From the NCBI GenBank assembly GCA_013287745.1, contig JABDDF010000015.1:2589-37645 (forward strand): a stretch of DNA of 35,057 bases, given 5' to 3'. How positions within the stretch are numbered: position 1 is the stretch's first letter; every line of letters begins with the position of its first letter. Position numbers and translations under genes: made by a program. The stretch comes from Gammaproteobacteria bacterium. GTDB taxonomy: Bacteria > Pseudomonadota > Gammaproteobacteria > DSM-16500. The notes under the pieces were generated by a model, which saw nothing but the letters and a program-made list of their open reading frames with translations, ran no database searches and was not told where the DNA came from. Shown one piece after another: positions 1 through 8,309 of the stretch.

Positions 1-688
1 CCATGCCTAATTTTTCCATGTCTTTTTCTTCAAGGATAGTGATTGATAATTTTTTGTAATTCTTTGCTAATTCTTTTGCTTGTTCTGCAAGAAAGGCAGG
101 CGTACAAATATTGCTGGGAAGATTGGCTAAATTTTTCGTTAATATAGCGGCACTAGCAATGGCTTGACCCTGTTGCAAGGCTTTTTTACAGGCATCCAAT
201 TGCGTGCTGTGAGGAAGATGAATGGTGATTTCTTTTAAAGAAGAAACGGGTTCTTTTTCACTTTTGAACAAATCAAAACGGTAGATGCCGTCATAAGTGG
301 CTTCTACCAATTGCTTTACTTTCCAGGCTAATGATTTACCTGGGATGTCTAATTCAGCTAGGCAAGAAGTGATTTGCGTGATTTTAGCTGTGCTGAGCGC
401 CTTGATGGATTGACTAATAATTTTACGAAAACCGCTAGGCTTGAGCGCTTCTACCTTGCCGCAGCCGACTAATAATAAATATTCAATTTTAGTGCCAGCC
501 GGATAGAAAAGAAAAAGCGTTTGGCCTAATTTGCCCTGAAACATATCTTGTTTAATCATTTTGCTAAGATAGCCCTTCATGACTTTATCTATTTTTTTTG
601 CAGCGGGGGAGAGTTCGCCGCCTTCAAATAGGCCAATGATTAATCGACTGTCTTCTTCTATGGATGCGGTGCTTAGGTTGAAATTCAT
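1..688 (-). CDS. pepA: Leucyl aminopeptidase PepA, N-terminal part (cut by window edge)
   Basis: Cytosolic M17 leucyl aminopeptidase, which removes N-terminal residues from peptides; in E. coli PepA also acts as a DNA-binding accessory factor in Xer recombination and in pyrimidine regulation. Reading the minus strand from the ATG at 688 gives about 229 open codons (MNFNLSTASIEEDSRLIIGL...) running off the left edge. The stretch ending NLPSNICTPAFLAEQAKEL matches the family segment linking the N-terminal macro-like domain to the catalytic domain. The metal ligands and catalytic residues lie outside the window. The start has a good Shine-Dalgarno (aggag at 696-700 on the minus strand). It is divergent from lptF, the usual gammaproteobacterial pepA/lptF arrangement, which supports both calls. 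Confidence 0.9.
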   Translation of the reverse strand, partial: MNFNLSTASIEEDSRLIIGLFEGGELSPAAKKIDKVMKGYLSKMIKQDMFQGKLGQTLFLFYPAGTKIEYLLLVGCGKVEALKPSGFRKIISQSIKALSTAKITQITSCLAELDIPGKSLAWKVKQLVEATYDGIYRFDLFKSEKEPVSSLKEITIHLPHSTQLDACKKALQQGQAIASAAILTKNLANLPSNICTPAFLAEQAKELAKNYKKLSITILEEKDMEKLGM

Positions 689-705
689 GATGTTTCTCCT
701 AAAAA

Positions 706-772
706 ATTGGGCTATCGCAGGCCTTTGTCATTCCCGCCTGCGCGGGAATGACAAAGGCCTGCGTGTCCCAAT
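706..772. repeat. Palindromic intergenic repeat, family A copy 1
   Basis: Perfect 21-bp inverted arms at 717-737 and 742-762 around a 4-nt loop (ctgc). The core is gtcattcccgc / gcgggaatgac. Imperfect outer arms extend the pairing to attggg (706-711) and cccaat (767-772). The same core recurs at 3054-3083 and 31719-31777, so it is a dispersed family. It sits in the pepA/lptF divergent spacer upstream of the lptF -10 candidate. Confidence 0.85.
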
Positions 773-826
773 GGGTATATATTTTATCTACCACTAAAAA
801 AAGATATGCTGCCAGCTAGTTCACGT

Positions 827-832
827 TATAAT
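827..832 (+). promoter_or_regulatory. Candidate -10 box for lptF-lptG
   Basis: A perfect TATAAT hexamer lies 30 bases upstream of the lptF GTG. No convincing -35 box is seen at 17 bp spacing, so this rests on the -10 and its position alone. Confidence 0.35.
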
Positions 833-862
833 TCGCACATATAGATTATAAAGGCCAGTGCA

Positions 863-1951
863 GTGATCATCTCCCGCTATCTTACCCGAGAAGTCGTCAA
901 TGCTCTATTAGCAGTTACGATTGTTTTATTGCTTGCATTTCTTTGCCAGCAAGTCGTGCGATATTTGAACTATGCGGCTATTGGCAAAATTCCCACCAAT
1001 GTAATGCTCACCTTGGTGAGTTTTGAAGTGCCTTATTTGCTCGCCATTTTGCTGCCGCTGGGCTTATATCTTGGCATTATTTTGGCCTATGGACGTTTAT
1101 ATGCGGATAGTGAAATGGCTGTCTTGCAAATGTATGGTTATAACAATCAGCGTATTTTGCGGCTAACAGTTTGGATTGCCCTAATGATTGCTGCCATCGT
1201 TTTAGTGTTAATGCTATGGGTGAATCCCTGGATTTCAGCCAAGCGTCAACAACTCATGAATAGCGATGAAGCAACGGTCCATTTAGTGGAAACCATGATG
1301 CCAGGGCGTTTTCAAGTGAGCCCAGATGGTAATCATGTCATGTTCGTAGAAAAATTATCGCGTGATAGGCAGCGTGCGCAAAATGTTTTTTTAGCGCAGA
1401 AAAAGAAAAATCAAGATGAAGAAGGACAGGCTGCTTGGTCTCTCGTGCTCGCAGATCAGGGTTATCAAAGTGAAGATAAAACATCGCAGTCTCCCTTATT
1501 TGTGATGATGGATGGTTATCGCTATGAAGGAAAACCAGGCGAAAATGATTATAAAATTACGCAATTTAAACGTTACACCATTCGTATACCGCAAAATGAT
1601 ATTCATTCAACGCATCAAGAAAGCGAAACCCTGCCTATCTCACAATTATGGAAAAATTATGCTAATCCACGCAATGCAGGTGAATTTCAATGGCGATTTT
1701 CGATTGCACTCTCAGCTTTTTTTCTTGCCTTGCTTGCTGTTCCACTCAGTAGACTAAAGCCGCGTCAAAGTAGATATACTATTTTATTGCCCGCCATTTT
1801 ATTTTATATCATCTATATTGAACTTTTATTTATTGCAAGACATTGGGTGGATCAGGGTGCAATTTCAATTAAGATTGGCATGTGGTGGGTGCATACTATT
1901 TTACTTTGTTTCATTATCGTGACGATGTTGTTTAAACGTAGTAATACTTAG
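863..1951 (+). CDS. lptF: LPS export ABC transporter permease LptF
   Basis: Inner-membrane permease subunit of the LptB2FGC transporter that extracts lipopolysaccharide from the inner membrane and drives it along the Lpt bridge. The 362-aa protein has the family plan: two to three transmembrane helices at the N-terminus (from MIISRYLTREVVNALLAV), a periplasmic beta-jellyroll domain in the middle (about residues 130-260), and three helices at the C-terminus. The N-terminus and the LAVPLSRLKPRQSRY segment align with E. coli LptF. The start is GTG with only a weak upstream SD; the homology begins exactly at MIISRY, so I keep it. It is followed after 9 bases by lptG, the usual operon. Confidence 0.95.
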   Translation: MIISRYLTREVVNALLAVTIVLLLAFLCQQVVRYLNYAAIGKIPTNVMLTLVSFEVPYLLAILLPLGLYLGIILAYGRLYADSEMAVLQMYGYNNQRILRLTVWIALMIAAIVLVLMLWVNPWISAKRQQLMNSDEATVHLVETMMPGRFQVSPDGNHVMFVEKLSRDRQRAQNVFLAQKKKNQDEEGQAAWSLVLADQGYQSEDKTSQSPLFVMMDGYRYEGKPGENDYKITQFKRYTIRIPQNDIHSTHQESETLPISQLWKNYANPRNAGEFQWRFSIALSAFFLALLAVPLSRLKPRQSRYTILLPAILFYIIYIELLFIARHWVDQGAISIKIGMWWVHTILLCFIIVTMLFKRSNT

Positions 1952-1960
1952 AGATCGACT

Positions 1961-3025
1961 ATGCCAAATATTCTCGAACGATACATAGCAAAAACCATTG
2001 TGCAAGCCACGCTGCTTTGTATGTTAATCATCGTGGGTGTTTTGTTTCTCATGCTAATGCTAGGCGAAATGAAGGCAATTGGCGAAGGTGATTACGGCAT
2101 GTGGCAGGCCATTGTCTATGTAATGATGCGTTTACCCAATGAGTTATACCAATTTTCTCCCATGTTGATTTTGCTAGGCAGTATGACCGGTTTAAGTGCC
2201 TTATCATCGCATCGTGAAATAGCAGTAATGCGTGCTTCGGGCTTTTCTATCGCGCGTATTGTCAATGCCATATTAGCATCAGCCTTATTATTAATATTAG
2301 CAATTAGCTTGATAGGCGAAGGGGTGGGCCCGCATTGGAGTTATAAGGCAGAAATACGCAAGGAAAATGCACAAAATGCAGATCAAGCTGTCGTTACTTC
2401 ATCTGGGCTATGGTTTCACTTAGATAATAATTTTATTCATATTGAGCATGTGATTGGCCGCCAATTGCTTGAGGGAGTGACACGTTACCAATTTAATGAT
2501 AATCACCAATTGCAAGCGGCTTATTACGCAAAAAAACTGATCTATCAAAACAAGCAATGGAAAATGAAGGATATGGTGGTCACCTTATTTTATCCTGAGC
2601 GAACAAAAAGCCGTGTCTTTGCTGAGAGTGATTGGAACCTTAAGATAAATCAAAATTTATTAAACGTTGGCTTGGTTGATCCGCATGAAATGTCTTTGCC
2701 AAGATTGGCAAAGTTTGCTCGTTATTTGGAAAAAAATGGCTTGCAGGCGCGGGAATATTGGTTTGATTTTTGGCAGCGTTTGTTGCAACCCTTTGCTGCC
2801 TTGGTGATGGTCTTATTAGCCATTCCCTTTGTGTTGCGCTCAAGTTCAGTTGCGCTAGGCTGGCGGATTGTGGCCGGCATTATCGCAGGCTTTGCCTTTT
2901 TTATTCTAAATGCCTTATTAGGGCAATTATCCATTGTTTATCAAGTACCTGGTTTGTTGACTGCATCGTTTCCTTTAGTATTGTTTGTGGTCGTTGGGGT
3001 GCTTGCATTTCTGCGTTATCGTTAG
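1961..3025 (+). CDS. lptG: LPS export ABC transporter permease LptG
   Basis: Second permease of the LptB2FG complex, partner of LptF. The 354-aa protein starts MPNILERYIAKTIVQATLL, as in LptG proteins (LDRYIGKTI in E. coli). It has N-terminal helices up to about residue 120, a periplasmic jellyroll domain at about 130-260, and C-terminal helices. The LSSHREIAVMRASGFS segment matches the coupling helix that contacts LptB. It is translated right after lptF. The stop codon sits inside a direct 11-bp duplication (3015-3036). No terminator with a T-run follows; the downstream spacer holds a family A palindrome. Confidence 0.95.
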   Translation: MPNILERYIAKTIVQATLLCMLIIVGVLFLMLMLGEMKAIGEGDYGMWQAIVYVMMRLPNELYQFSPMLILLGSMTGLSALSSHREIAVMRASGFSIARIVNAILASALLLILAISLIGEGVGPHWSYKAEIRKENAQNADQAVVTSSGLWFHLDNNFIHIEHVIGRQLLEGVTRYQFNDNHQLQAAYYAKKLIYQNKQWKMKDMVVTLFYPERTKSRVFAESDWNLKINQNLLNVGLVDPHEMSLPRLAKFARYLEKNGLQAREYWFDFWQRLLQPFAALVMVLLAIPFVLRSSSVALGWRIVAGIIAGFAFFILNALLGQLSIVYQVPGLLTASFPLVLFVVVGVLAFLRYR

Positions 3026-3036
3026 GTTATCGTTAG
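3015..3036. repeat. 11-bp tandem duplication across the lptG stop codon
   Basis: The unit gttatcgttag occurs twice head to tail (3015-3025 and 3026-3036). The first copy encodes the last residues and the TAG of lptG. This looks like replication slippage with no effect on the reading frame. Confidence 0.85.
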
Positions 3037-3053
3037 GATTGTTGCGCAAATCT

Positions 3054-3083
3054 CTGTCATTCCCGCCTACGCGGGAATGACAG
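3054..3083. repeat. Palindromic intergenic repeat, family A copy 2
   Basis: Perfect 13-bp arms ctgtcattcccgc (3054-3066) and gcgggaatgacag (3071-3083) with loop ctac. The upstream flank gcgcaaatct is found in reverse orientation beside the copy near 31777, so the repeat unit is longer than the hairpin alone. Confidence 0.85.
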
Positions 3084-3110
3084 GCCTAAGTTATGCCGGA
3101 ATGATGACGC

Positions 3111-3140
3111 TCACCTTGAATATTTCCTATTTGCCTATAT
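3111..3140 (+). promoter_or_regulatory. Candidate sigma-32 heat-shock promoter of htpG
   Basis: CTTGAA at 3115-3120, preceded by ctcac, resembles the sigma-32 -35 element (consensus core CCCTTGAA with upstream TCTC). GCCTATAT at 3133-3140 resembles the -10 element CCCCATNT. The spacer is 12 nt, slightly short of the usual 13-15. It lies 35-60 bases upstream of the htpG ATG. Heat-shock control of htpG is established in E. coli; its use here is inferred from the match. Confidence 0.5.
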
Positions 3141-3174
3141 CATAGCCATCAATATTAGAAGTGGAGAGAACAAT

Positions 3175-5082
3175 ATGGCCTTAGATGCTCATCAAGAAAA
3201 ACTCAATTTTCAAGCTGAAGTCAAACAATTACTGAATATTGTGGTGCATTCACTTTATAGTAATAAAGAAATATTTTTACGCGAATTAATTGCCAATGCC
3301 TCCGATGCAAGTGATAAATTTAAATTTGAAGCCTTATCCGATCCCGCATTAAATGAAAATGATGCTAGCACACAAATCCGCATTAACTTTGATAAAGCAG
3401 CTCGCACCATCACCATTAGTGATAATGGTATTGGCATGAGCCGCGATGAAGTGGTTACGAATCTGGGTACGATCGCAAAATCGGGAACACGTGAATTCCT
3501 AGCGCAATTATCAGGTGATCAAAAAAACGATGCGCATTTGATCGGACAATTTGGTGTGGGATTTTATTCTGCCTTTATTGTTGCAGATAAAGTGACAGTC
3601 ATGACTCGTCGTGCAGGACTTGGCAGTGAGCATGGTGTGTGTTGGGAATCTGCAGGTGATGGTGAATATACCGTTTCAAATGTCGATAAAGCGACACGCG
3701 GCACTGAGATCATTTTACATATCAAAGAAAATGAAGATGAATTCTTAGAAAATTGGCGCTTACGCAGTATTATCACCAAATATTCCGATCATTTGAATAT
3801 TTCTATTTTAATGCCTAAATATACAGAAGATGAAAAAGCCACAGAAGAATGGGAAACGGTGAATCGTGCCACCGCACTTTGGACACTGGCAAAAAATAAT
3901 ATCACTGACGAACAATATAAGGAATTTTATAAATACGTCGCGCATGATATGGAAGATCCGCTTGCCTGGACGCATCACCGCATTGAAGGCGGCAATATTG
4001 ATTATAGCTGTCTCATTTATTTGCCTGCGAGAGCACCCTTTGATTTATGGCAGCGTGATACCCATCATGGTTTGAAGTTGTATGTGCAGCGCGTATTTAT
4101 CATGGATAAAGTAGAACAATTTGTTCCGCATTATTTACGCTTTGTGCGCGGGGTCTTAGACACAAGTGCTTTGCCTCTCAATATATCTCGTGAAATCTTA
4201 CAAGATCATCAAGTCATACCCAAATTACGTGCCGCCTTGGTGCGTCATGTTTTAGATTTATTAGAAAGATTAGCAAAAGATGATCCAGCAAAATATGCTG
4301 ATTTCTGGAAGGAATTTGGTAATGTGTTAAAAGAGGGGCCAGCAGAAGATTTTGCAAATCGTGAACGTATTGCAAAATTATTACGATTTGCTTCCACTCA
4401 TGCAGATCATGGACAGCATGTGGGACTCGCTGATTATGTTGCACGCATGAAAGCCAAACAAAATCGAATTTACTATATCACTGCGGAAAATGTGAATGCG
4501 GCCAAGTCGAGTCCGCATTTAGAAGTATTTCGCAAGAATGATATCGAAGTATTACTATTGACTGATAAAATTGATGAATGGGTCGTGAGTCATTTGCCAG
4601 AATTTGAAGGTAAATCTTTGCAATCGGTTGCCAAAGGTGATTTGGCCTTAGATGAATTAGTGACAGAAGATGCTGATGCAAAGGAAGCGGAAGAACGGAA
4701 AGATCAAGCGCAGCAGAAAGAATTTGAATCCTTACTCAAAGAAATTCAAACAATTTTGACTGAGCAAATTAAAGAAGTTCGTTTATCTCATCGTTTAACG
4801 ACTTCACCCGCTTGTTTAGTGCGCGATCAAGATGCCTTGGGCCCGCAAATGGAACGTTTGTTAAAGGCCGCAGGGCAAACGGTGACTGAAGCCAAACCCA
4901 TTTTAGAATTAAATCCCGAGCATGCCATTATTCTAAAGATGCAAGGATTAGATCAAGAACAACTTCGGGAATGGACGCAAATTATTTATGAACAAGCTTT
5001 ATTGGCGGAAGGTAGTTCCTTGCCCGAGCCTGCTGTGTTTGTGCAGCGTATCAATAAAGTATGGATGAAGATGTTTGAGTAG
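3175..5082 (+). CDS. htpG: Molecular chaperone HtpG (Hsp90)
   Basis: Cytosolic Hsp90-family ATP-dependent chaperone, here 635 aa, the normal bacterial length. The N-terminal GHKL ATPase domain shows [12 protein letters not shown] (catalytic Glu37, Asn41), DNGIGM (Asp83, nucleotide adenine contact) and the lid/glycine motif GQFGVGF (124-130). The middle domain contains the conserved NISREILQ segment with its catalytic-loop arginine. The C-terminal dimerisation domain includes [10 protein letters not shown]. There is no eukaryotic MEEVD tail, as expected. A ggagag SD precedes the ATG. The stop codon overlaps the SD of ald, so the two are probably translated from one message. Confidence 0.97.
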   Translation: MALDAHQEKLNFQAEVKQLLNIVVHSLYSNKEIFLRELIANASDASDKFKFEALSDPALNENDASTQIRINFDKAARTITISDNGIGMSRDEVVTNLGTIAKSGTREFLAQLSGDQKNDAHLIGQFGVGFYSAFIVADKVTVMTRRAGLGSEHGVCWESAGDGEYTVSNVDKATRGTEIILHIKENEDEFLENWRLRSIITKYSDHLNISILMPKYTEDEKATEEWETVNRATALWTLAKNNITDEQYKEFYKYVAHDMEDPLAWTHHRIEGGNIDYSCLIYLPARAPFDLWQRDTHHGLKLYVQRVFIMDKVEQFVPHYLRFVRGVLDTSALPLNISREILQDHQVIPKLRAALVRHVLDLLERLAKDDPAKYADFWKEFGNVLKEGPAEDFANRERIAKLLRFASTHADHGQHVGLADYVARMKAKQNRIYYITAENVNAAKSSPHLEVFRKNDIEVLLLTDKIDEWVVSHLPEFEGKSLQSVAKGDLALDELVTEDADAKEAEERKDQAQQKEFESLLKEIQTILTEQIKEVRLSHRLTTSPACLVRDQDALGPQMERLLKAAGQTVTEAKPILELNPEHAIILKMQGLDQEQLREWTQIIYEQALLAEGSSLPEPAVFVQRINKVWMKMFE

Positions 5083-5092
5083 GAGAATTACA

Positions 5093-6208
5093 ATGTTAAT
5101 TGGCGTGCCAAAAGAAGTAAAAAATTTTGAATATCGCGTGGGCTTAATTCCCAGCAGTATTCGTGAATTAATTGCAAATGGACATCAAGTCCTCGTGCAA
5201 AAAAGTGCAGGTGAAAAAATTGGTTTTGATGATCAATCCTATCAGCAAGTTGGTGCGCGTATTGTTGAGAGTGCTGAAGAAATTTATCAACAAGCAGACA
5301 TGATTATCAAAGTAAAAGAACCGCAGCCGCAGGAATGCCGTATGCTGCGTGAGAACCAAGTTTTATTTACTTATTTGCATTTAGCGCCGGATCCAGAGCA
5401 AGTAAAAATGCTGCAAGCATCAGGCTGTGTTGCCATCGCTTATGAAACTGTTAGCAATCCGCATGGCGGTCTGCCTTTATTGGCACCGATGAGTGAAGTG
5501 GCGGGGCGTATGGCAATTCAAGCAGGTGCAACTAGTCTTGAAATTAAGAATGGCGGCAGAGGCATGCTCTTAGGCGGTGTACCAGGCGTTGCACCAGCAA
5601 AAGTTGTGGTCTTAGGCGGCGGTGTGGTTGGTACCAATTCAGTGCGCGTTGCTATGGGTATGGGTGCACAGGTCATTGTTATCGATAAATCTTTAGAACG
5701 TTTATATCATCTCGATTTGCAATTTGGCTCAAAAATTGTCACGATTTTTTCTACCACAGATGCGATTGAAGAACATGTTTCTGATGCTGATTTGGTAATT
5801 GGCGCCGTATTGATTCCTGGTGCTTCTGCACCGCGTTTGGTGACTGAAAAAATGATAAGCGTGATGCGAGCGGGTTCTGTTGTGGTCGATGTGTCAATTG
5901 ATCAAGGTGGTTGTTTTGAAACAAGTCATGCAACGACACATGAAAGTCCTACTTATGTGGTTGATGGTGTTGTGCATTACTGTGTTGCTAATATGCCAGG
6001 CGCAGTGCCGCGTACTTCAACGGTTGCATTGAATAATGCGACACTTCCCTTTGTCTTATTGTTAGCAAATAAAGGTTATCGTGAGGCCATGCGTGCTAAT
6101 ACGCACTTATTGCATGGATTAAATGTATGTAAGGGAAAAATTACTTATAAGGCTGTTGCGGATGCTTTGCATCAGACTTATACGCCGGCAGAGCAGATGA
6201 TAGCTTAG
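5093..6208 (+). CDS. ald: Alanine dehydrogenase
   Basis: NAD-dependent L-alanine dehydrogenase, which interconverts L-alanine with pyruvate plus ammonia. From the ATG at 5093 the protein is 371 aa, the usual family length, beginning MLIGVPKEVKNFEYRVGLIP. Visible catalytic residues are Lys75 in IKVKEP, His96 in TYLHLAPD and Asp270 in VSIDQGG. The NAD-binding Rossmann motif is VVLGGGVVGTNSVRVAMGMG. I choose 5093 over an upstream in-frame TTG at 5075 because aggag lies at 5081-5085 with 7-nt spacing and family homology begins here. It directly follows htpG. The stop overlaps the stop of the convergent methyltransferase by three bases. Confidence 0.95.
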   Translation: MLIGVPKEVKNFEYRVGLIPSSIRELIANGHQVLVQKSAGEKIGFDDQSYQQVGARIVESAEEIYQQADMIIKVKEPQPQECRMLRENQVLFTYLHLAPDPEQVKMLQASGCVAIAYETVSNPHGGLPLLAPMSEVAGRMAIQAGATSLEIKNGGRGMLLGGVPGVAPAKVVVLGGGVVGTNSVRVAMGMGAQVIVIDKSLERLYHLDLQFGSKIVTIFSTTDAIEEHVSDADLVIGAVLIPGASAPRLVTEKMISVMRAGSVVVDVSIDQGGCFETSHATTHESPTYVVDGVVHYCVANMPGAVPRTSTVALNNATLPFVLLLANKGYREAMRANTHLLHGLNVCKGKITYKAVADALHQTYTPAEQMIA

Positions 6209-6933
6209 TCATTGCTACGCCTACACACAAGGATCCACACGTGCTGCTCTGTTCCAAAATAATTATCATCACAGCTGCCAATAATAAAATTCTCAAAGTA
6301 GGGCGAGAAGGTTTTTTCTATATCAACTTCCGACTCAAATACGCGAAAAATAGACCCATTGCGTAATTTAAGCGGATCATTAGTGATTTCAACATGCCCA
6401 GCTGCTGGTAATGGCTTGGCGCCTTTTAAGATTGAACCTGTTGTTCTGGGAAGAGATGCGATGAGAAATCCACCTGGTTTTACTATTCGGGCTATTTCAT
6501 CTAAATTATTTGTGAAGGTCTCGCGGTGATCGACATAGTATAAGGCGTGACAGGCTAGAAGATAGTCAAAAGATTTATCCTCAAATAAGGTATGTGAATT
6601 CCGACCCAAGCTAAGATCCACTGGAATGCCAAGTCGAGAAAATTTCTCTCGAGCAACATCAAGAATGCTTTCAGCAATTTCCACACCTGAAATAGTAAAT
6701 CCCAAATTTTTTAAAAGGGGAAAATTTCTGCCATCGCCAAAACCGAGATCTAAGATGCGGCTGCCTGGGTAAAGGTTTTGATCCATTTTGAGTAAAGGGT
6801 ATGATCCAAGAAAAACTCTTACCACCCATTCAACAGCATAAATGTGACGGTCAGAATTTTTTTCTTTGTAATGAGTTTCATAGGCTAGATCAATGGGTTT
6901 TAGTCCTTGATGCTTGGATTGTAATGATTGCAT
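6205..6933 (-). CDS. Class I SAM-dependent methyltransferase
   Basis: 242-aa protein with a standard Rossmann methyltransferase core. Motif I is ILDLGFGDGRN at about 60-70, the acidic ribose-binding residue is Glu85 in SGVEIAES, and a motif IV-like segment LLACHALYYVDHRE is followed by IVKPGGFLIASLP. This pattern matches the Methyltransf_11/25-type small-molecule or sugar methyltransferases; the substrate cannot be read from sequence. It ends tail to tail with ald and diverges from the glycan-type operon at 7110, so it may act in the same pathway (inference). Its leader can fold so that the SD-like AAGGA is paired (see the 6945-6988 entry). Confidence 0.8.
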   Translation of the reverse strand: MQSLQSKHQGLKPIDLAYETHYKEKNSDRHIYAVEWVVRVFLGSYPLLKMDQNLYPGSRILDLGFGDGRNFPLLKNLGFTISGVEIAESILDVAREKFSRLGIPVDLSLGRNSHTLFEDKSFDYLLACHALYYVDHRETFTNNLDEIARIVKPGGFLIASLPRTTGSILKGAKPLPAAGHVEITNDPLKLRNGSIFRVFESEVDIEKTFSPYFENFIIGSCDDNYFGTEQHVWILVCRRSND

Positions 6934-6944
6934 AAATAATACTT

Positions 6945-6988
6945 GTCCTTGTATGGGGGTAAATTATTTGTGAGTCTAGTACAAGGAC
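6945..6988 (-). promoter_or_regulatory. Leader inverted repeat covering the methyltransferase ribosome-binding site
   Basis: In the minus-strand transcript, GUCCUUGUA (from 6988-6980) can pair with UACAAGGAC (6953-6945) to form a 9-bp stem with a 26-nt loop. The second arm contains AAGGA, the only SD-like sequence ahead of the ATG at 6933. The stem would hide the ribosome-binding site. As DNA it could equally be a dyad operator. Confidence 0.4.
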
Positions 6989-7009
6989 TTACCTAGGGTC
7001 AAGCTGGCA

Positions 7010-7015
7010 ATTATA
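7010..7015 (-). promoter_or_regulatory. Candidate -10 box for the methyltransferase gene
   Basis: Read on the minus strand this is a perfect TATAAT about 77 bases upstream of the ATG at 6933. The -35 region at 17 bp spacing reads TAATAA, which is poor. Initiation here would give a leader of about 70 nt that contains the hairpin at 6988-6945. Confidence 0.3.
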
Positions 7016-7022
7016 CTTTGAT

Positions 7023-7051
7023 TTGTATAGATTTATTAGCTGAATTATATT
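7023..7051 (+). promoter_or_regulatory. Candidate sigma-70 promoter of the seven-gene operon
   Basis: TTGTAT (7023-7028) and TATATT (7046-7051) are separated by exactly 17 bases. Only three of six -35 positions match consensus, five of six at -10. It lies about 60 bases ahead of the aminotransferase ATG and back to back with the methyltransferase promoter candidate. Confidence 0.4.
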
Positions 7052-7109
7052 ATCTTTCGCATGTAGTCTTGTCGAATTTATAGTATGAAAGGATGATGGA
7101 GGGTTAGGG

Positions 7110-8309
7110 ATGAGAAGCATCAATACTAAGCAGGAAGATTTAATTCCATTCAGCCTCCCTTCAAGACAAGCTAGAGAAATGGATTATGTCCTAGAGGCGA
7201 TGCATAGTCATCATAGACATGGTGCGGGAAATTTTACAAAGCGCGCGATTGCAAAACTCAATGCTATCACAGGGGTTAAAAATATTCTCCTTACCCATTC
7301 CTGTACGGGCGCATTAGAGCTTGCCATGCTGTTAATGGATATTCAACAAGGTGATGAAGTGATTATGCCCTCATTTACCTTTTCTTCAACAGCAAATGCA
7401 GTCGTTCTGCGTGGTGCAAGGCCAGTCTTTGCAGATATTGATCTGAATACTCTATGTCTTGACCCCAATGCAGTGGCAGATTTAATTAGCCCACAAACAA
7501 AACTTATTTTACCAGTGCATTATGCGGGTGTTGGCTGTGACATGGCGTCATTATGTGCGATTGCCAAAGAACATGGGCTTGCCATTATCGAAGATGCAGC
7601 GCAGGCAATTGGCGCAAGCTTCAATGGCAGGGCCTTAGGTTCATTTGGTGAATTGGGTGCCTTGAGTTTTCATGATTCAAAAAATATTTCCTGTGGTGAA
7701 GGCGGGGCCCTCTTAATCAACAATGAGAATATGCTTGAACGTGCTGAAATATTATGGGAAAAGGGGACTAATCGCAGCCGATTCTTACGCGGTGAAGTTG
7801 ATAAATATACTTGGGTCGACCTGGGTTCATCATTTTTGCCAAGTGATGTTAGCGCTGCATTTTTACTGGGACAATTAGAGCGAGTTGAGCAAATTAATAA
7901 TGAGCGCTGCCAAATTTGGAATAATTATTATTCTGCTTTTTCTCTGGCAGAATCTAGTGGTGTGTGTACGCGGCCCTTTGTGCCTGATTCTTGCCAGCAT
8001 AATGGACATATTTTCTATCTTCTCTTAAATAATATGGACGCACGAAATAATATGCTAATGCATTTAAAAGCAAATGGAATTAGCGCTACCTTTCATTATG
8101 TTCCTCTCCATAATAGTCCCGCTGGCATGCAATTTGCTAACACACCTCATTCCTTGCCGAACACTGAAAAGGCTGGAAATTGCTTGATACGATTACCGCT
8201 ATTTCCTGAAATGACTTTGGCTCAACAGGAAAAAGTGATTTCAGTCGCGAATGATTTTCTTTTTGCCCAAATACAAGCTCACGATAGGAGTGTAAAAGTA
8301 AGTATATGA
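7110..8309 (+). CDS. WecE-like sugar-nucleotide aminotransferase (DegT/DnrJ/EryC1/StrS family)
   Basis: PLP-dependent aminotransferase that converts a 4-keto-6-deoxy nucleotide sugar to the 4-amino sugar. In E. coli WecE makes dTDP-4-amino-4,6-dideoxygalactose (TDP-Fuc4N). Similarity to WecE runs end to end: LLTHSCTGALELAMLLMDIQ, DEVIMPSFTFSSTANAVVLR, PVHYAGVGCDM, EDAAQAIG, the PLP lysine Lys191 in SFHDSKNIS, WEKGTNRSRFLRGEVDKYTW and FHYVPLH. The 399-aa length is a little above WecE because of about ten extra N-terminal and some C-terminal residues. The ATG is well supported by ggaggg at 7098-7103. First gene of the operon, overlapping the next by ATGA. The exact sugar and nucleotide are not certain. 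Confidence 0.88.
   Translation: MRSINTKQEDLIPFSLPSRQAREMDYVLEAMHSHHRHGAGNFTKRAIAKLNAITGVKNILLTHSCTGALELAMLLMDIQQGDEVIMPSFTFSSTANAVVLRGARPVFADIDLNTLCLDPNAVADLISPQTKLILPVHYAGVGCDMASLCAIAKEHGLAIIEDAAQAIGASFNGRALGSFGELGALSFHDSKNISCGEGGALLINNENMLERAEILWEKGTNRSRFLRGEVDKYTWVDLGSSFLPSDVSAAFLLGQLERVEQINNERCQIWNNYYSAFSLAESSGVCTRPFVPDSCQHNGHIFYLLLNNMDARNNMLMHLKANGISATFHYVPLHNSPAGMQFANTPHSLPNTEKAGNCLIRLPLFPEMTLAQQEKVISVANDFLFAQIQAHDRSVKVSI

Noticed and set aside
579-797. 72-aa plus-strand open frame in the pepA 5' end
   Set aside because: It is antisense to pepA and continues into a palindromic repeat.
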